DNA of 64,000 nucleotides, from contig NZ_FRCN01000007.1 of assembly GCF_900142925.1 (NCBI RefSeq), positions 372,001-436,000 of the forward strand, read 5' to 3'. Shown one piece after another: positions 52,498 to 61,420 of the stretch. Both the position numbers and the translations under genes were made by a program. Below the pieces are notes generated by a model that saw only the letters and a program-made list of their open reading frames with translations, was not told where the DNA came from and made no database searches. The number at the start of each line of letters is the position of its first letter. Position 1 is the first letter of the stretch. Origin of the DNA: Chitinophaga sp. CF418 (GTDB taxonomy: Bacteria > Bacteroidota > Bacteroidia > Chitinophagales > Chitinophagaceae).

Positions 52498-55473
52498 ATG
52501 AAAAAAAGGGGAACATTCCTGACAGCATTGCTGTTGGCATTGTGGGGTTTTGCCATAGCGCGCCAAGACGTTGCAGTAAAGCAGGACATCACAGTAAAGG
52601 GACATATACAGGACAAGCAGGGTAACTCACTTCCCGGCGTTTCCATCAAAGTTAAAGGAACTGCAAGAGGCACGGCGAGTCAGCCGGACGGTAACTTCAC
52701 TATTCAGGCGGCGGCAGACGCTGTGCTGGAGCTTTCCTATGTAGGCTATACAACACAGGAAGTGCCGGTGAATGGCCGTACACAGATCACCATCACTATG
52801 GACGATACCAAAACAGAACTGGGGGAGGTAGTGGTGATCGGTTATGGTACCCAGAAAAAGAGAGATGTTACCACCGCCGTGGTGAGCGTGAATACTAAAG
52901 ACATCAGTGAGCGGCCCATTACCCAGACAGCCGCAGCCCTGCAGGGTAAAGCTGCGGGTGTACAGGTAACGCAGCCATCCGGTAAGCCAGGCGCAGCCTT
53001 TTCTGTAAGGGTGCGTGGCGCTACTTCCGTACAGGCAGGTAACGAACCCTTGTACGTGATAGATGGGGTGCCTACTACCGATACAAGAGATCTCAATACC
53101 AACGATATTGCCACCATCACTGTACTGAAAGACGCCTCCAGCGCTGCTATCTATGGTGCAAGGGCCTCCAATGGGGTGGTGCTGATCACTACTAAAAGAG
53201 GTCGTTCCGGAGATGCGGTGATCAACTTCAATACCTACTACGGTGTATCTAAGATCGGTAAGAAGATTGATGTACTAAATGCTGGTCAGTATAATGATCT
53301 GATGAAAGACATGGGATTCACGGTGACGACGCCTACCACCACTACCAACTGGCTGGACGAGGTGTTCCAGACAGGTCATAACCAGAACTACCAGTTATCT
53401 GCTTCCGGTGGTAGCGAGAAATCGCAGTACTTTATTTCCGGCGCCTATACCAAAGATGACGGTATGGTGAAACCGGCAAAATACAACCGCCGTGTTTTCA
53501 GGGCTAACCTGGACAATCAGCTGAAACCCTGGATGAAGCTGACCACCAACATCAGCTATTCTAATGTAGACCTGAAAGATCTGAAGGATAATGACAATGC
53601 CGGCCGTAACGCAGCTATCCTCGGTGCGCTCAACGCGCCGCCGGTGATAGGCATCTATGAAACAGATGCTGATGGCCACCGCCGTTATACCATGAACCCA
53701 TATAAATCCGGTTGGGATAATCCGCTGGCCGCTATCGAAGGGCCTACCCAGGGTACAAAAGACAACCGTGTACTGGGTAATGCTGCCCTGGATATCAACT
53801 TCACCAAAGACCTGAAGTTCAGGAGCAACTACGGTGTTGATTACATGAATCATAAGTACGATTACTACCTGGATTACATTATGACCACTCCGGGCCGTAA
53901 TGATCATGGTTATGCCACCTCTCAGCGTTACAATACGCTGACCTGGCTTTGGGAAAACACCCTGAACTACGACAAGACCTGGAAGAAACATTCGATCTCC
54001 GCATTGGGTGGTGTAACATCGCAGAAGAACAATTACGACGAAACTAACCAGACTGGTCGTGATTTCCCTGCTGATCCTACTGTAAAGACATTGAATGCGG
54101 CCAACCAGATAACTGGCGATACCAAAGAATCCCAGTGGTTCCTGATGTCTTATCTGGGCCGCATCATGTATAACTATGACAGCAGATACCTGCTGACCGC
54201 CAACTTCCGTGCGGATGGTTCATCCAAACTGGATAAGAAACATAAATGGGGTTACTTCCCTTCCGTATCAGCTGGCTGGCGTATCTCTGCTGAGCCTTTC
54301 ATGCGCGATGTGAAAGCGATCAATGACCTGAAAGTAAGAGCAGGCTGGGGACAGAATGGTAACGTGGAAGGTCTGAGTCCATATGCGTCCCTGGGGCTGA
54401 ACTCTTATTCCCGTCAGACGCCAACTAACCCACTATCTGGTCCTGCTATCCTGCCTCCGGATGGCGCACCAAATCCAGATCTGAAATGGGAAACGACTAC
54501 GCAGACCAACGTAGGTATAGACCTGAGCCTCTTTGACTCAAGACTGACCTTCTCTGCGGATGCCTATATCAAGAAAACAAACGACCTGCTGCTGGACGTA
54601 AAGCTTCCCCCACTGGCAGGATACGATCATATTACCCGTAACTCAGGAAAACTGGAGAATAAAGGTCTGGAGTTCCTGGTGTCTTCTGTGAACGTCGACA
54701 AAAAAGATTTCCGTTGGACGACCGACTTCAACATCGCCTTTAACCGTAACCGTATCACAGCACTTGAACTGTCAGACGTATACTATTTTGCTGAGGTAGA
54801 AAACCGTGATAAGATCATCACCCTGAGAAAGGGACTGCCATTAGGTACCTTCTACGGATATATTTCTGAAGGAGTAGATCCGCAGACAGGAAACATCATT
54901 TACAAAGATGTAAACGGAGATGGTAAAGTAACGCCGACCGACCGTACCGTGATCGGTAATGCACAGCCTACGTTCACTTATGGTATGAACAATAACCTGA
55001 GCTATAAGAATTGGTCATTTTCCTTCCTGCTGCAAGGCTCACAGGGGAATGATGTGTTCAATGCTTCCCGTATGGAAACAGAAGGTATGTACGACAGCAA
55101 GAACCAGTCTACAGAAGTACTGCGCCGCTGGAAAACAGTAGGTCAGGTAACAGACATCCCACGTGCCTCCAATAGAGATGTGACCAATTCCCGTACCTCT
55201 TCCCGTTTCGTGGAAAATGGTTCTTTCCTGCGCATGAAGAGTGCTACATTATCTTACAATCTGCCACAGCGTGCATTGTCCACCTTACACCTGAGCAGGT
55301 TGATGTTATACGCTACTGCGCAGAACCTCTTTACGATCACTAACTACAAGGGGTTTGATCCGGAAGTGAATGCTTTTGCCAGCAATGCCGCCAATGGTGT
55401 AACGCTGGGAATCGACTATGGTACATATCCTGTGGCGAGAACATTTATCCTTGGTTTAAACCTGTCATTCTAA
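52498..55473 (+). CDS. SusC/RagA-family TonB-dependent outer-membrane transporter
   Basis: This is a 991-aa outer-membrane importer of oligosaccharides. Signal peptide 1-21; carboxypeptidase-like regulatory domain about 30-110 (TVKGHIQDKQGNSLPGVSI); GEVVVIGYGTQKKRDVTTA TonB-box region near 112-130; plug to about 240 with IYGARASNGVVLITTKRG; barrel to the terminal Phe (GLNLSF). Length is normal. susD follows after 11 bp and a GH30 gene 150 bp beyond it. The probable cargo is therefore a beta-linked glucan or glucosyl oligosaccharide, which is inferred from the enzyme only. The upstream 22-bp repeats are candidate control sites. Confidence 0.95.
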   Translation: MKKRGTFLTALLLALWGFAIARQDVAVKQDITVKGHIQDKQGNSLPGVSIKVKGTARGTASQPDGNFTIQAAADAVLELSYVGYTTQEVPVNGRTQITITMDDTKTELGEVVVIGYGTQKKRDVTTAVVSVNTKDISERPITQTAAALQGKAAGVQVTQPSGKPGAAFSVRVRGATSVQAGNEPLYVIDGVPTTDTRDLNTNDIATITVLKDASSAAIYGARASNGVVLITTKRGRSGDAVINFNTYYGVSKIGKKIDVLNAGQYNDLMKDMGFTVTTPTTTTNWLDEVFQTGHNQNYQLSASGGSEKSQYFISGAYTKDDGMVKPAKYNRRVFRANLDNQLKPWMKLTTNISYSNVDLKDLKDNDNAGRNAAILGALNAPPVIGIYETDADGHRRYTMNPYKSGWDNPLAAIEGPTQGTKDNRVLGNAALDINFTKDLKFRSNYGVDYMNHKYDYYLDYIMTTPGRNDHGYATSQRYNTLTWLWENTLNYDKTWKKHSISALGGVTSQKNNYDETNQTGRDFPADPTVKTLNAANQITGDTKESQWFLMSYLGRIMYNYDSRYLLTANFRADGSSKLDKKHKWGYFPSVSAGWRISAEPFMRDVKAINDLKVRAGWGQNGNVEGLSPYASLGLNSYSRQTPTNPLSGPAILPPDGAPNPDLKWETTTQTNVGIDLSLFDSRLTFSADAYIKKTNDLLLDVKLPPLAGYDHITRNSGKLENKGLEFLVSSVNVDKKDFRWTTDFNIAFNRNRITALELSDVYYFAEVENRDKIITLRKGLPLGTFYGYISEGVDPQTGNIIYKDVNGDGKVTPTDRTVIGNAQPTFTYGMNNNLSYKNWSFSFLLQGSQGNDVFNASRMETEGMYDSKNQSTEVLRRWKTVGQVTDIPRASNRDVTNSRTSSRFVENGSFLRMKSATLSYNLPQRALSTLHLSRLMLYATAQNLFTITNYKGFDPEVNAFASNAANGVTLGIDYGTYPVARTFILGLNLSF

Positions 55474-55484
55474 ACGTTTGAGTT

Positions 55485-56963
55485 ATGAAAAGAACGAACC
55501 GTCTCCTCATCATATCAGCTGCACTGGCTTCACTGGTCCTGGGTGCGTGCAAAAAAGACCTGAACCTGGTGCCACCCTCCAATACAATTGTTGGTAATGA
55601 AGGGCAGGGTACAGCAGGTTCCTATATCAAAGACGCGGCTACATCCGAAGCGGCGCTGGCTAGTTGTTATTCCTTCTTCCGCAGTAATGCAGCCGAATAC
55701 TATGTACTGGATTACTTCAATATCAGCGATGCGCAGTCAGACAATGCTTATGCAGGTGCTGACAACGCTGCCGGTTTTGAGATCGATGAATTCCGTATAC
55801 TCTCCACCAACTCATGGGTAGCCCGTGACTGGAGTTATTTATACAACCAGATCTCAGCCTGTAACTCTGTGATCGTAAACGTTCCCAAGGTAACCGATGC
55901 ATCACTGACAGCCACCCGTAAGGCGCAGATCGTGGCAGAAGCACAGTTCATCCGCGCACGTGCATACTTTGACCTGGTAAGGTTATTCGGTGATGTGCCG
56001 CTGGTACTCGAAGAGTTGCCTACTATCACTGCTGATAACCTGGCGGAAATTTATCCGTTGTTATATCCCAGACGTACAAGTGCAGACTCAGTTTACGACC
56101 AGATCACCAACGATTTGAAGTCAGCAGTTGAAGCGGTACCTGTTTCCGCAGTAAACAAAGGCTTTGTAACCAAAGGTGCGGTATACACACTGCTGGCTAA
56201 GATAGCTGCTACCCGTAAACCGATAAACTGGCCTGAAGTACAGGCCTACACCGACCAGGTAATTGCATTGGGCTATAGCCTGCTGCCGGTATATGACAAC
56301 CTCTGGGATGGCGCACATGAGAACTCTGCAGAAGCCATCTTCGAACTGAACTTCGATGGCTGGGATACAGGTGGTAACTGGGGAACGAGTATGTTCCTGG
56401 GTACTGACTGGAAGAAGTTCTGCAATCCGAGCAATGACCTGATGCGTGCATACAGGGAAGCAAATGACAGCGTACGTTACAGATCAACGATCACGTTTGC
56501 AAATGTAACTGGTAAATGGGGTGATGCCCGCTTATCATTAGACAGCTTCCCCTTCTTCTACAAAATGCGTAAAACGGATGCCACTCAGAACATCATCATG
56601 TATCGTCTGGCAGATGTATTGCTCCTGAAATCAGAAGCGCTGAATGAACAGGGAAATGTAACAGGTGCTAATGCCATCGTTACACAGATCCGTGGACGTG
56701 TAAAACTCAATCCGCTCAACATCACCGATCAGGCAGCAATGCGTCTGGCAATCGAGCGGGAACGCCGACTGGAACTGGCTTTCGAAGGACAGCGCTGGTA
56801 TGATCTCGTACGTACCGATCGCGCTATTCCTGTGATGCAGGCGGTAACCGACGGTAAAGGCGTCAACCTGGGTTATCACCTCACGGAACAGAGCCTGCTA
56901 TGGCCTGTTCCGCAGGGTGAAATGGACCAGAACGCCAACCTGGTGCAAAACTCCGGCTACTAA
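55485..56963 (+). CDS. SusD/RagB-family outer-membrane lipoprotein
   Basis: This 492-aa surface glycan-binding lipoprotein pairs with the SusC just upstream. Lipobox LGAC, lipidated Cys22. The SusD fold is recognised by IVAEAQFIRARAYFDLVRLFGDVPLV near 150 and, toward the C-terminus, RERRLELAFEGQRWYDLVRTDRA, the family's conserved helix, then LLWPVPQGEMDQNANLVQN. The gene is followed by a strong hairpin terminator at 57012 before the GH30 gene. Ligand unknown. Confidence 0.95.
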   Translation: MKRTNRLLIISAALASLVLGACKKDLNLVPPSNTIVGNEGQGTAGSYIKDAATSEAALASCYSFFRSNAAEYYVLDYFNISDAQSDNAYAGADNAAGFEIDEFRILSTNSWVARDWSYLYNQISACNSVIVNVPKVTDASLTATRKAQIVAEAQFIRARAYFDLVRLFGDVPLVLEELPTITADNLAEIYPLLYPRRTSADSVYDQITNDLKSAVEAVPVSAVNKGFVTKGAVYTLLAKIAATRKPINWPEVQAYTDQVIALGYSLLPVYDNLWDGAHENSAEAIFELNFDGWDTGGNWGTSMFLGTDWKKFCNPSNDLMRAYREANDSVRYRSTITFANVTGKWGDARLSLDSFPFFYKMRKTDATQNIIMYRLADVLLLKSEALNEQGNVTGANAIVTQIRGRVKLNPLNITDQAAMRLAIERERRLELAFEGQRWYDLVRTDRAIPVMQAVTDGKGVNLGYHLTEQSLLWPVPQGEMDQNANLVQNSGY

Positions 56964-57011
56964 GCCGTGGTTATTAGCTCTGGCTACTATTGGATATAAG
57001 ATAGCGTTAAC

Positions 57012-57056
57012 GAAAAAGATTGGTCTCGTCTCTCATGGGACGGGACCTTCTTTTTG
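57012..57056. terminator. Terminator hairpin between susD and the GH30 gene
   Basis: GGTCTCGTC (57022-57030) pairs with GACGGGACC (57039-57047) with one G-T wobble; GAAAAAGA upstream and TTCTTTTT downstream extend the stem and supply the T tract. It should end most susC-susD transcripts and let a fraction reach the GH30 gene. It also excludes an in-frame start at 57020 for that gene. Confidence 0.8.
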
Positions 57057-57115
57057 CAGGTCAGTGCAGGTTGGATTGGTATCAGAAACATTCATCAGAC
57101 AGAAAAACTTCCTAC

Positions 57116-58570
57116 ATGAAACAATGGATATACAGTTGTTGTATGGGCGTCCTATTGGTGGCCTGCAATAACCGACAGCAAACAGGTGACAAGCAGCACA
57201 ATGATTCAGCAGCCGTTTATCTCACCACGCCAGATCAGCAGCAATTATTGGCACAGCAATCCGGGCTGGGAGGGGTGAAGGATACAGCTGTCATTAACAT
57301 CCGGATGGATAGTAGCCGGCAGTTCCAGGAAATTGAAGGTTTTGGTGCAGCAATGACGGGATCTTCTGCATATGTGATGCAGCGGTATATGTCGCCCGGG
57401 CAGCGGCAGGCGTTGCTGGAGGATCTATTTGGTACGGAGAAGGGGATAGGGATCAATTACATTCGTATGTCTATTGGTGCTTCTGATTTTTCGACAAGCC
57501 CTTACAGTTATGATGACATGCCCGGTGGACAGCGGGATGATTCTTTGAAGCATTTCAGCATTGAGCATGATACTCAGGAAGTAGTGCCGGTATTAAAGCA
57601 GGTGGTTGCGGTCAATCCTGGTATTCATATTATGGGTAGCCCGTGGAGTGCGCCGGGATGGATGAAGACGAGTGGCAAACTGGAGGGAGGTTCTTTACGT
57701 CCTGATGCTTATGAGGTGTATGCGCGTTACTTTGTTAAATACATCCGGGCTTTTGGAGAGGCAGGCATTAAGATCACGGCGCTGACTGTACAGAATGAAC
57801 CGCAGTACGAGGCATTCTATCCAACGATGAAGATGACGGCGCCTGAGCAGGGGACGTTTATTAAAGATCATCTGGGGCCTTTGCTGGAGAAAGAGGGGCT
57901 GAGTGAGCAGACCAAGATTATGTTGTTTGATCATAACTGGAATAGTCCTGAGTACCCGATCTCTATTCTTGATGATAGCCTGATAGCGAGATATACTGCC
58001 GGAGCGGCATTCCATTGTTATGAGGGTGCTGTGGGAGCTATGACTAAAGTGCATGATGCGCATCCTGAGAAGGGCCTTTATTTTACTGAGTGTTCAGGAG
58101 GGAGCTGGTCGCCGGTTTTTGCGGATAACCTGCAGTATATGGTGCGTCAGTTGCTGATCGGGACGATTAATAACTGGTCGAAGAATGTGCTTTTATGGAA
58201 TATGGCTTTGGATGAAAAGAATGGGCCGACTACCAATCAGCCTGGGACAGGTGAAGGGAATCGCGGGTGTATGACTTGTCGGGGAGTAGTAACTGTCAAC
58301 TCCAAAGATGGTGCTGTTACCCGGAATGTGGAGTATTATGCGCTGGCGCATTTTAGTAAGTTTGTGCGTCCCGGTGCTAAGAGGATTTATTCTTCTGCCT
58401 TGGTAGATAAGGGAGTGGAGAATGTTGCATTCCTGAATACAGATGGTTCACGTGTAATGGTGGTGATCAATACTACGCAGCAGGAGCGGGCTTTTTCTGT
58501 GAGCGAGCAGCGGGATGTGTATAGATACGTACTAAAGCCGGGAGCTGTGGCGACATTAGTCTGGAGGTGA
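57116..58570 (+). CDS. GH30 beta-glucosidase/beta-1,6-glucanase lipoprotein
   Basis: This is a 484-aa exported lipoprotein (lipobox LVAC, Cys17). It has the GH30 (beta/alpha)8 barrel with acid/base Glu228 in QNEPQYE and nucleophile Glu325 in FTECSGG, and the GFGAAMTGSSA strand near residue 80, followed by the family's short beta-sandwich side domain ending LKPGAVATLVWR. GH30 contains glucosylceramidases, beta-1,6-glucanases and xylanases; with a SusCD pair, beta-1,6-glucan is a reasonable substrate, but subfamily is not proven. ATG 57116 is chosen because it directly precedes the lipoprotein signal. Confidence 0.9.
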   Translation: MKQWIYSCCMGVLLVACNNRQQTGDKQHNDSAAVYLTTPDQQQLLAQQSGLGGVKDTAVINIRMDSSRQFQEIEGFGAAMTGSSAYVMQRYMSPGQRQALLEDLFGTEKGIGINYIRMSIGASDFSTSPYSYDDMPGGQRDDSLKHFSIEHDTQEVVPVLKQVVAVNPGIHIMGSPWSAPGWMKTSGKLEGGSLRPDAYEVYARYFVKYIRAFGEAGIKITALTVQNEPQYEAFYPTMKMTAPEQGTFIKDHLGPLLEKEGLSEQTKIMLFDHNWNSPEYPISILDDSLIARYTAGAAFHCYEGAVGAMTKVHDAHPEKGLYFTECSGGSWSPVFADNLQYMVRQLLIGTINNWSKNVLLWNMALDEKNGPTTNQPGTGEGNRGCMTCRGVVTVNSKDGAVTRNVEYYALAHFSKFVRPGAKRIYSSALVDKGVENVAFLNTDGSRVMVVINTTQQERAFSVSEQRDVYRYVLKPGAVATLVWR

Positions 58571-58600
58571 TGCCAACTGGTGTTAGTATCGTCGTTCGCT

Positions 58601-58739
58601 CGGTTTCATATAGTATTGTGGACTATGCCCGCTTGTAACGCTGTTAGAGGTTGGTAAGGTAGGTCAGCTATGGTGTTTTGATCGGCGGCACCGCCGTGCG
58701 GGGAACCGGGCGAAGGCCCGCAATTACAATATGAAACCG
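58601..58739. repeat. MITE-like 139-bp element with terminal inverted repeats
   Basis: CGGTTTCATAT (58601-58611) and ATATGAAACCG (58729-58739) form perfect 11-bp terminal inverted repeats; similarity between the two ends continues imperfectly to about 36 bp. The interior has CGGCGGCACCGCCG and CGGGCGAAGGCCCG hairpins. No ORF. No clear target-site duplication was seen. Confidence 0.55.
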
Positions 58740-58912
58740 GTGCTACCTCCTGGCTATTCTAAAGCCCCTACGCTTGATAAATCTCAATAGCAAGTGCTCG
58801 AGGAGGGGTACAGCCCGATGTCCCACCTGAAACCGAGTTACGGAGATGACAGGCGGTTACTATTTTGCGTCAATACGCTACGTACCTGCATCATTTAAGC
58901 AGCCCAAGGCTC

Positions 58913-58957
58913 TAAACAAAAATCGTCCGTCGTTCAAAAACAAAACGACGGACGATT
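58913..58957 (-). terminator. Intrinsic terminator of the DUF5107-galM-MFS operon
   Basis: Perfect 14-bp arms AATCGTCCGTCGTT (58921-58934) and AACGACGGACGATT (58944-58957). On the minus strand the hairpin is followed by TTTTGTTT, so it acts for the operon ending at 59000. Confidence 0.85.
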
Positions 58958-58999
58958 ACATTAGTGAGTCCAACTCTTGTTAACCACAGCAAGTGAAAG

Positions 59000-60328
59000 C
59001 TAATGTATCATCACGCCTTCCAGTTCTTCCAGCGTCTTTCCTTTCGTCTCCCTTACATTCTTCCAGATGAACACGAAACCAAGTAGACAAATGCCTGCAT
59101 AAATGTAAAAGGTGCTATCCTTGAGACGATCGAATAGAATAGGGAACGTAAACACCAGAATAAAATATGCAGCCCAAAGACAAAGCACTGCGAAAGAAGT
59201 TGCCGCACTGCGGATCTTGTTAGGAAAGATCTCCGCAATCAGTACCCAGGTGACAGGCGCCAATGACATTGCATAAGTGCCGATAGCCGCCAGTAAATAC
59301 CAGGATACCTGCTCTGAGCCTGATGCCAGCATCCGCACCACGATAATGTATAGTATAGTCAATCCACCGGCCCCGATCAACATCAGCGGTTTCCGTCCGA
59401 GTTTATCTACCAGCAACATAGCCAGGATGGTGAAGGCAAGATTAACGCCTCCGATGAATACTGTCTGTAAAAGTTGCCCGTCCTGGGATACGCCAATACT
59501 CTTGAATATTCTAGGTGTGTAATTGAATACGACATTGATGCCACAGAATTGCTGAAACACGGCAAGTATAATGCCGATCACTACAGCAGGTAATACTGCT
59601 TTGCGGAAGATATCAGCAAAGTTCATTCGTTCGGAACCTACGAGGGAACCCTCAATTACGGACAATGATTCTCCTGCAAAAATGTCCCCACCAATTCTGT
59701 TAAGTACTGTTCTTGCCTCAGCAGAACGTCCCGCTTTTACCAGCCAGCGTGGACTTTCGGGCAGCCATAGCGCACCGATGAAGAACAGGAGAGAAGGAAT
59801 CACGCCAAGACCAAACATCCAGCGCCAGGCATCCTCTCCATGATTGCGAAGGGTATAGTTAACAAGATTGGTGACGAGAATACCCGTAACGATAGTCAGC
59901 TGATTGATGGCTACCATACGGCCGCGGAGATGGGCAGGCGCTACTTCTGCGATGTACATGGGAGACAGCATGGAGGCCATTCCAACACCGATGCCTGCAA
60001 CTAAGCGGAAAGCGATGAAGAGGTTCCTGTCAGGAGCGACTGCCATGGCAAGGGAGGAGATACCGAAGATAGCGGATGCCAGTAAAAGGCCGCGCTTACG
60101 ACCGTATTTATCTGCCATGGAACCTGCGATGATACAACCGATAATAGCCCCCAACGCGAGACTACCAGTGGCGAATCCTTCCCAGTAAGCATCGAGCCCA
60201 AACTGCTTTTGCAGGAATGGAAGCGCCCCTGCAATTACAGCAAAGTCAAATCCGAAGAGGTAGCCTCCCAATGCGGAGATGAAAGAGATTCCCAGTATGT
60301 ATGCGCCATTAAAAGATGAATGTTTCAT
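59000..60328 (-). CDS. Sugar porter of the major facilitator superfamily
   Basis: This is a 442-aa inner-membrane transporter with 12 membrane segments. Sugar-porter signatures are present: GGYLFGFDFAVIAG at 21-34, DKYGRKRG at 73-80, the PESPRWL motif near 210, and DKLGRKPL in the second half. Members (XylE, GalP, AraE types) bring monosaccharides in with protons. It is the last gene of the minus-strand operon, 24 bp after galM, so the substrate is likely a hexose such as glucose or galactose; a terminator follows. Confidence 0.93.
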   Translation of the reverse strand: MKHSSFNGAYILGISFISALGGYLFGFDFAVIAGALPFLQKQFGLDAYWEGFATGSLALGAIIGCIIAGSMADKYGRKRGLLLASAIFGISSLAMAVAPDRNLFIAFRLVAGIGVGMASMLSPMYIAEVAPAHLRGRMVAINQLTIVTGILVTNLVNYTLRNHGEDAWRWMFGLGVIPSLLFFIGALWLPESPRWLVKAGRSAEARTVLNRIGGDIFAGESLSVIEGSLVGSERMNFADIFRKAVLPAVVIGIILAVFQQFCGINVVFNYTPRIFKSIGVSQDGQLLQTVFIGGVNLAFTILAMLLVDKLGRKPLMLIGAGGLTILYIIVVRMLASGSEQVSWYLLAAIGTYAMSLAPVTWVLIAEIFPNKIRSAATSFAVLCLWAAYFILVFTFPILFDRLKDSTFYIYAGICLLGFVFIWKNVRETKGKTLEELEGVMIH

Positions 60329-60352
60329 AACGGAACTAGCAAGTTTAATAAT

Positions 60353-61420
60353 TTATTGCACATCAAATGCAAAAATGGTATGCCGGCGATAAATATCACC
60401 GGGTGAAAGAATAGTGTCAGGAAAATGGGGATGATTCGGACTATCCGGGAATGCCTGTGTTTCCAGGGCTACCGCACCATGTTGGAGGTATGGTTTGCCT
60501 TGTTGTCCGGTAATACTGCCATCCCAGTAATTGGCGCTGTACACCTGTATGCCGGGTTGGTCTGTAAATACGCGTAAGATCCTTCCGCTGTAAGGATCTT
60601 CCAGCATTGCTGCCGCGACTTTGCCCATGTAATCAGGTTGTAATACGAAGTTGTGATCATAGCCCCTGTCAGCGGGTAGCTCATTGATATGCTCACCAAT
60701 CCTTGCTGGTTTTGTAAAGTCAAGCGGAGTGCCGGCTACGGGCAGGATATTTCCCGTAGGGATATTTCTGTCGCTCTTTTCAGTATAAGTCTGCGCATTG
60801 ATCGTCAACAAGTGGTCAGTGACCAATGGTCGTTCAAAGCCGCTGAGATTGAAGTACGAGTGATTGGTCAGGCTGACAGGTGTGCTTTTGTCTGTATGTG
60901 CCGTATAACGAATGTGCAGCTGATTCTTATCGTCAAGTACATATTGCACACTGGTAACTAAATTTCCAGGATAACCTTCCTCACCATCGGCACTGATATA
61001 CTCCATGATGACGCCGGCTTCTGTGTGGCTCTGGCTGCATTGTGTTACCTGCCAGATCTTAGTATGAAAGCCTTCGAAACCACCGTGAAGATGATTCCCG
61101 TCATTGTTGATGGGAAGCTGGTACTCGCGTTCTTCCACTGTGATACGGCCAGCAGCAATGCGGTTAGCGTATCTTCCTACCGTGCAACCGAAATAGGCAG
61201 GATTATGCAGATAGTCGATTGGATTTAAGAATCCGGCTACTACATTCTTTTGTAAGCCTGTTTTATCTGGTGCATATATTGCCGTAATGGTAGCTCCGAA
61301 ATTGATCAGTTGTACTACGACAGTGGCGCTCTCAAGGGTGATCATATAAAGGGGCGCTCCCCGCAATTCGCCGTACTGCGTACGGGTTGCGGATAGCGCC
61401 CTGCTATTTACATTTAGCAT
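60353..61420 (-). CDS. galM: Aldose 1-epimerase (mutarotase)
   Basis: This 355-aa enzyme interconverts alpha and beta anomers of aldohexoses. Family features include NDGNHLHGGFEGFHTKIW (near 90), TNHSYFNLSG (catalytic acid His, near 185) and HGAVALETQAFPDSPNH (catalytic base Glu, near 320). Length matches GalM (about 340). No signal peptide, so cytoplasmic. Its start overlaps the stop of the upstream DUF5107 gene by 7 nt and it is followed by the sugar porter gene. The group serves uptake and first processing of a hexose. Confidence 0.93.
   Translation of the reverse strand: MLNVNSRALSATRTQYGELRGAPLYMITLESATVVVQLINFGATITAIYAPDKTGLQKNVVAGFLNPIDYLHNPAYFGCTVGRYANRIAAGRITVEEREYQLPINNDGNHLHGGFEGFHTKIWQVTQCSQSHTEAGVIMEYISADGEEGYPGNLVTSVQYVLDDKNQLHIRYTAHTDKSTPVSLTNHSYFNLSGFERPLVTDHLLTINAQTYTEKSDRNIPTGNILPVAGTPLDFTKPARIGEHINELPADRGYDHNFVLQPDYMGKVAAAMLEDPYSGRILRVFTDQPGIQVYSANYWDGSITGQQGKPYLQHGAVALETQAFPDSPNHPHFPDTILSPGDIYRRHTIFAFDVQ

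Larger units (their letters stand above)
58571..58999. other. 430-bp intergenic region between convergent genes
   Basis: Contains a 139-bp element with terminal inverted repeats (58601-58739) and a terminator for the minus-strand operon (58913-58957). No ORF of interest. Confidence 0.7.
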
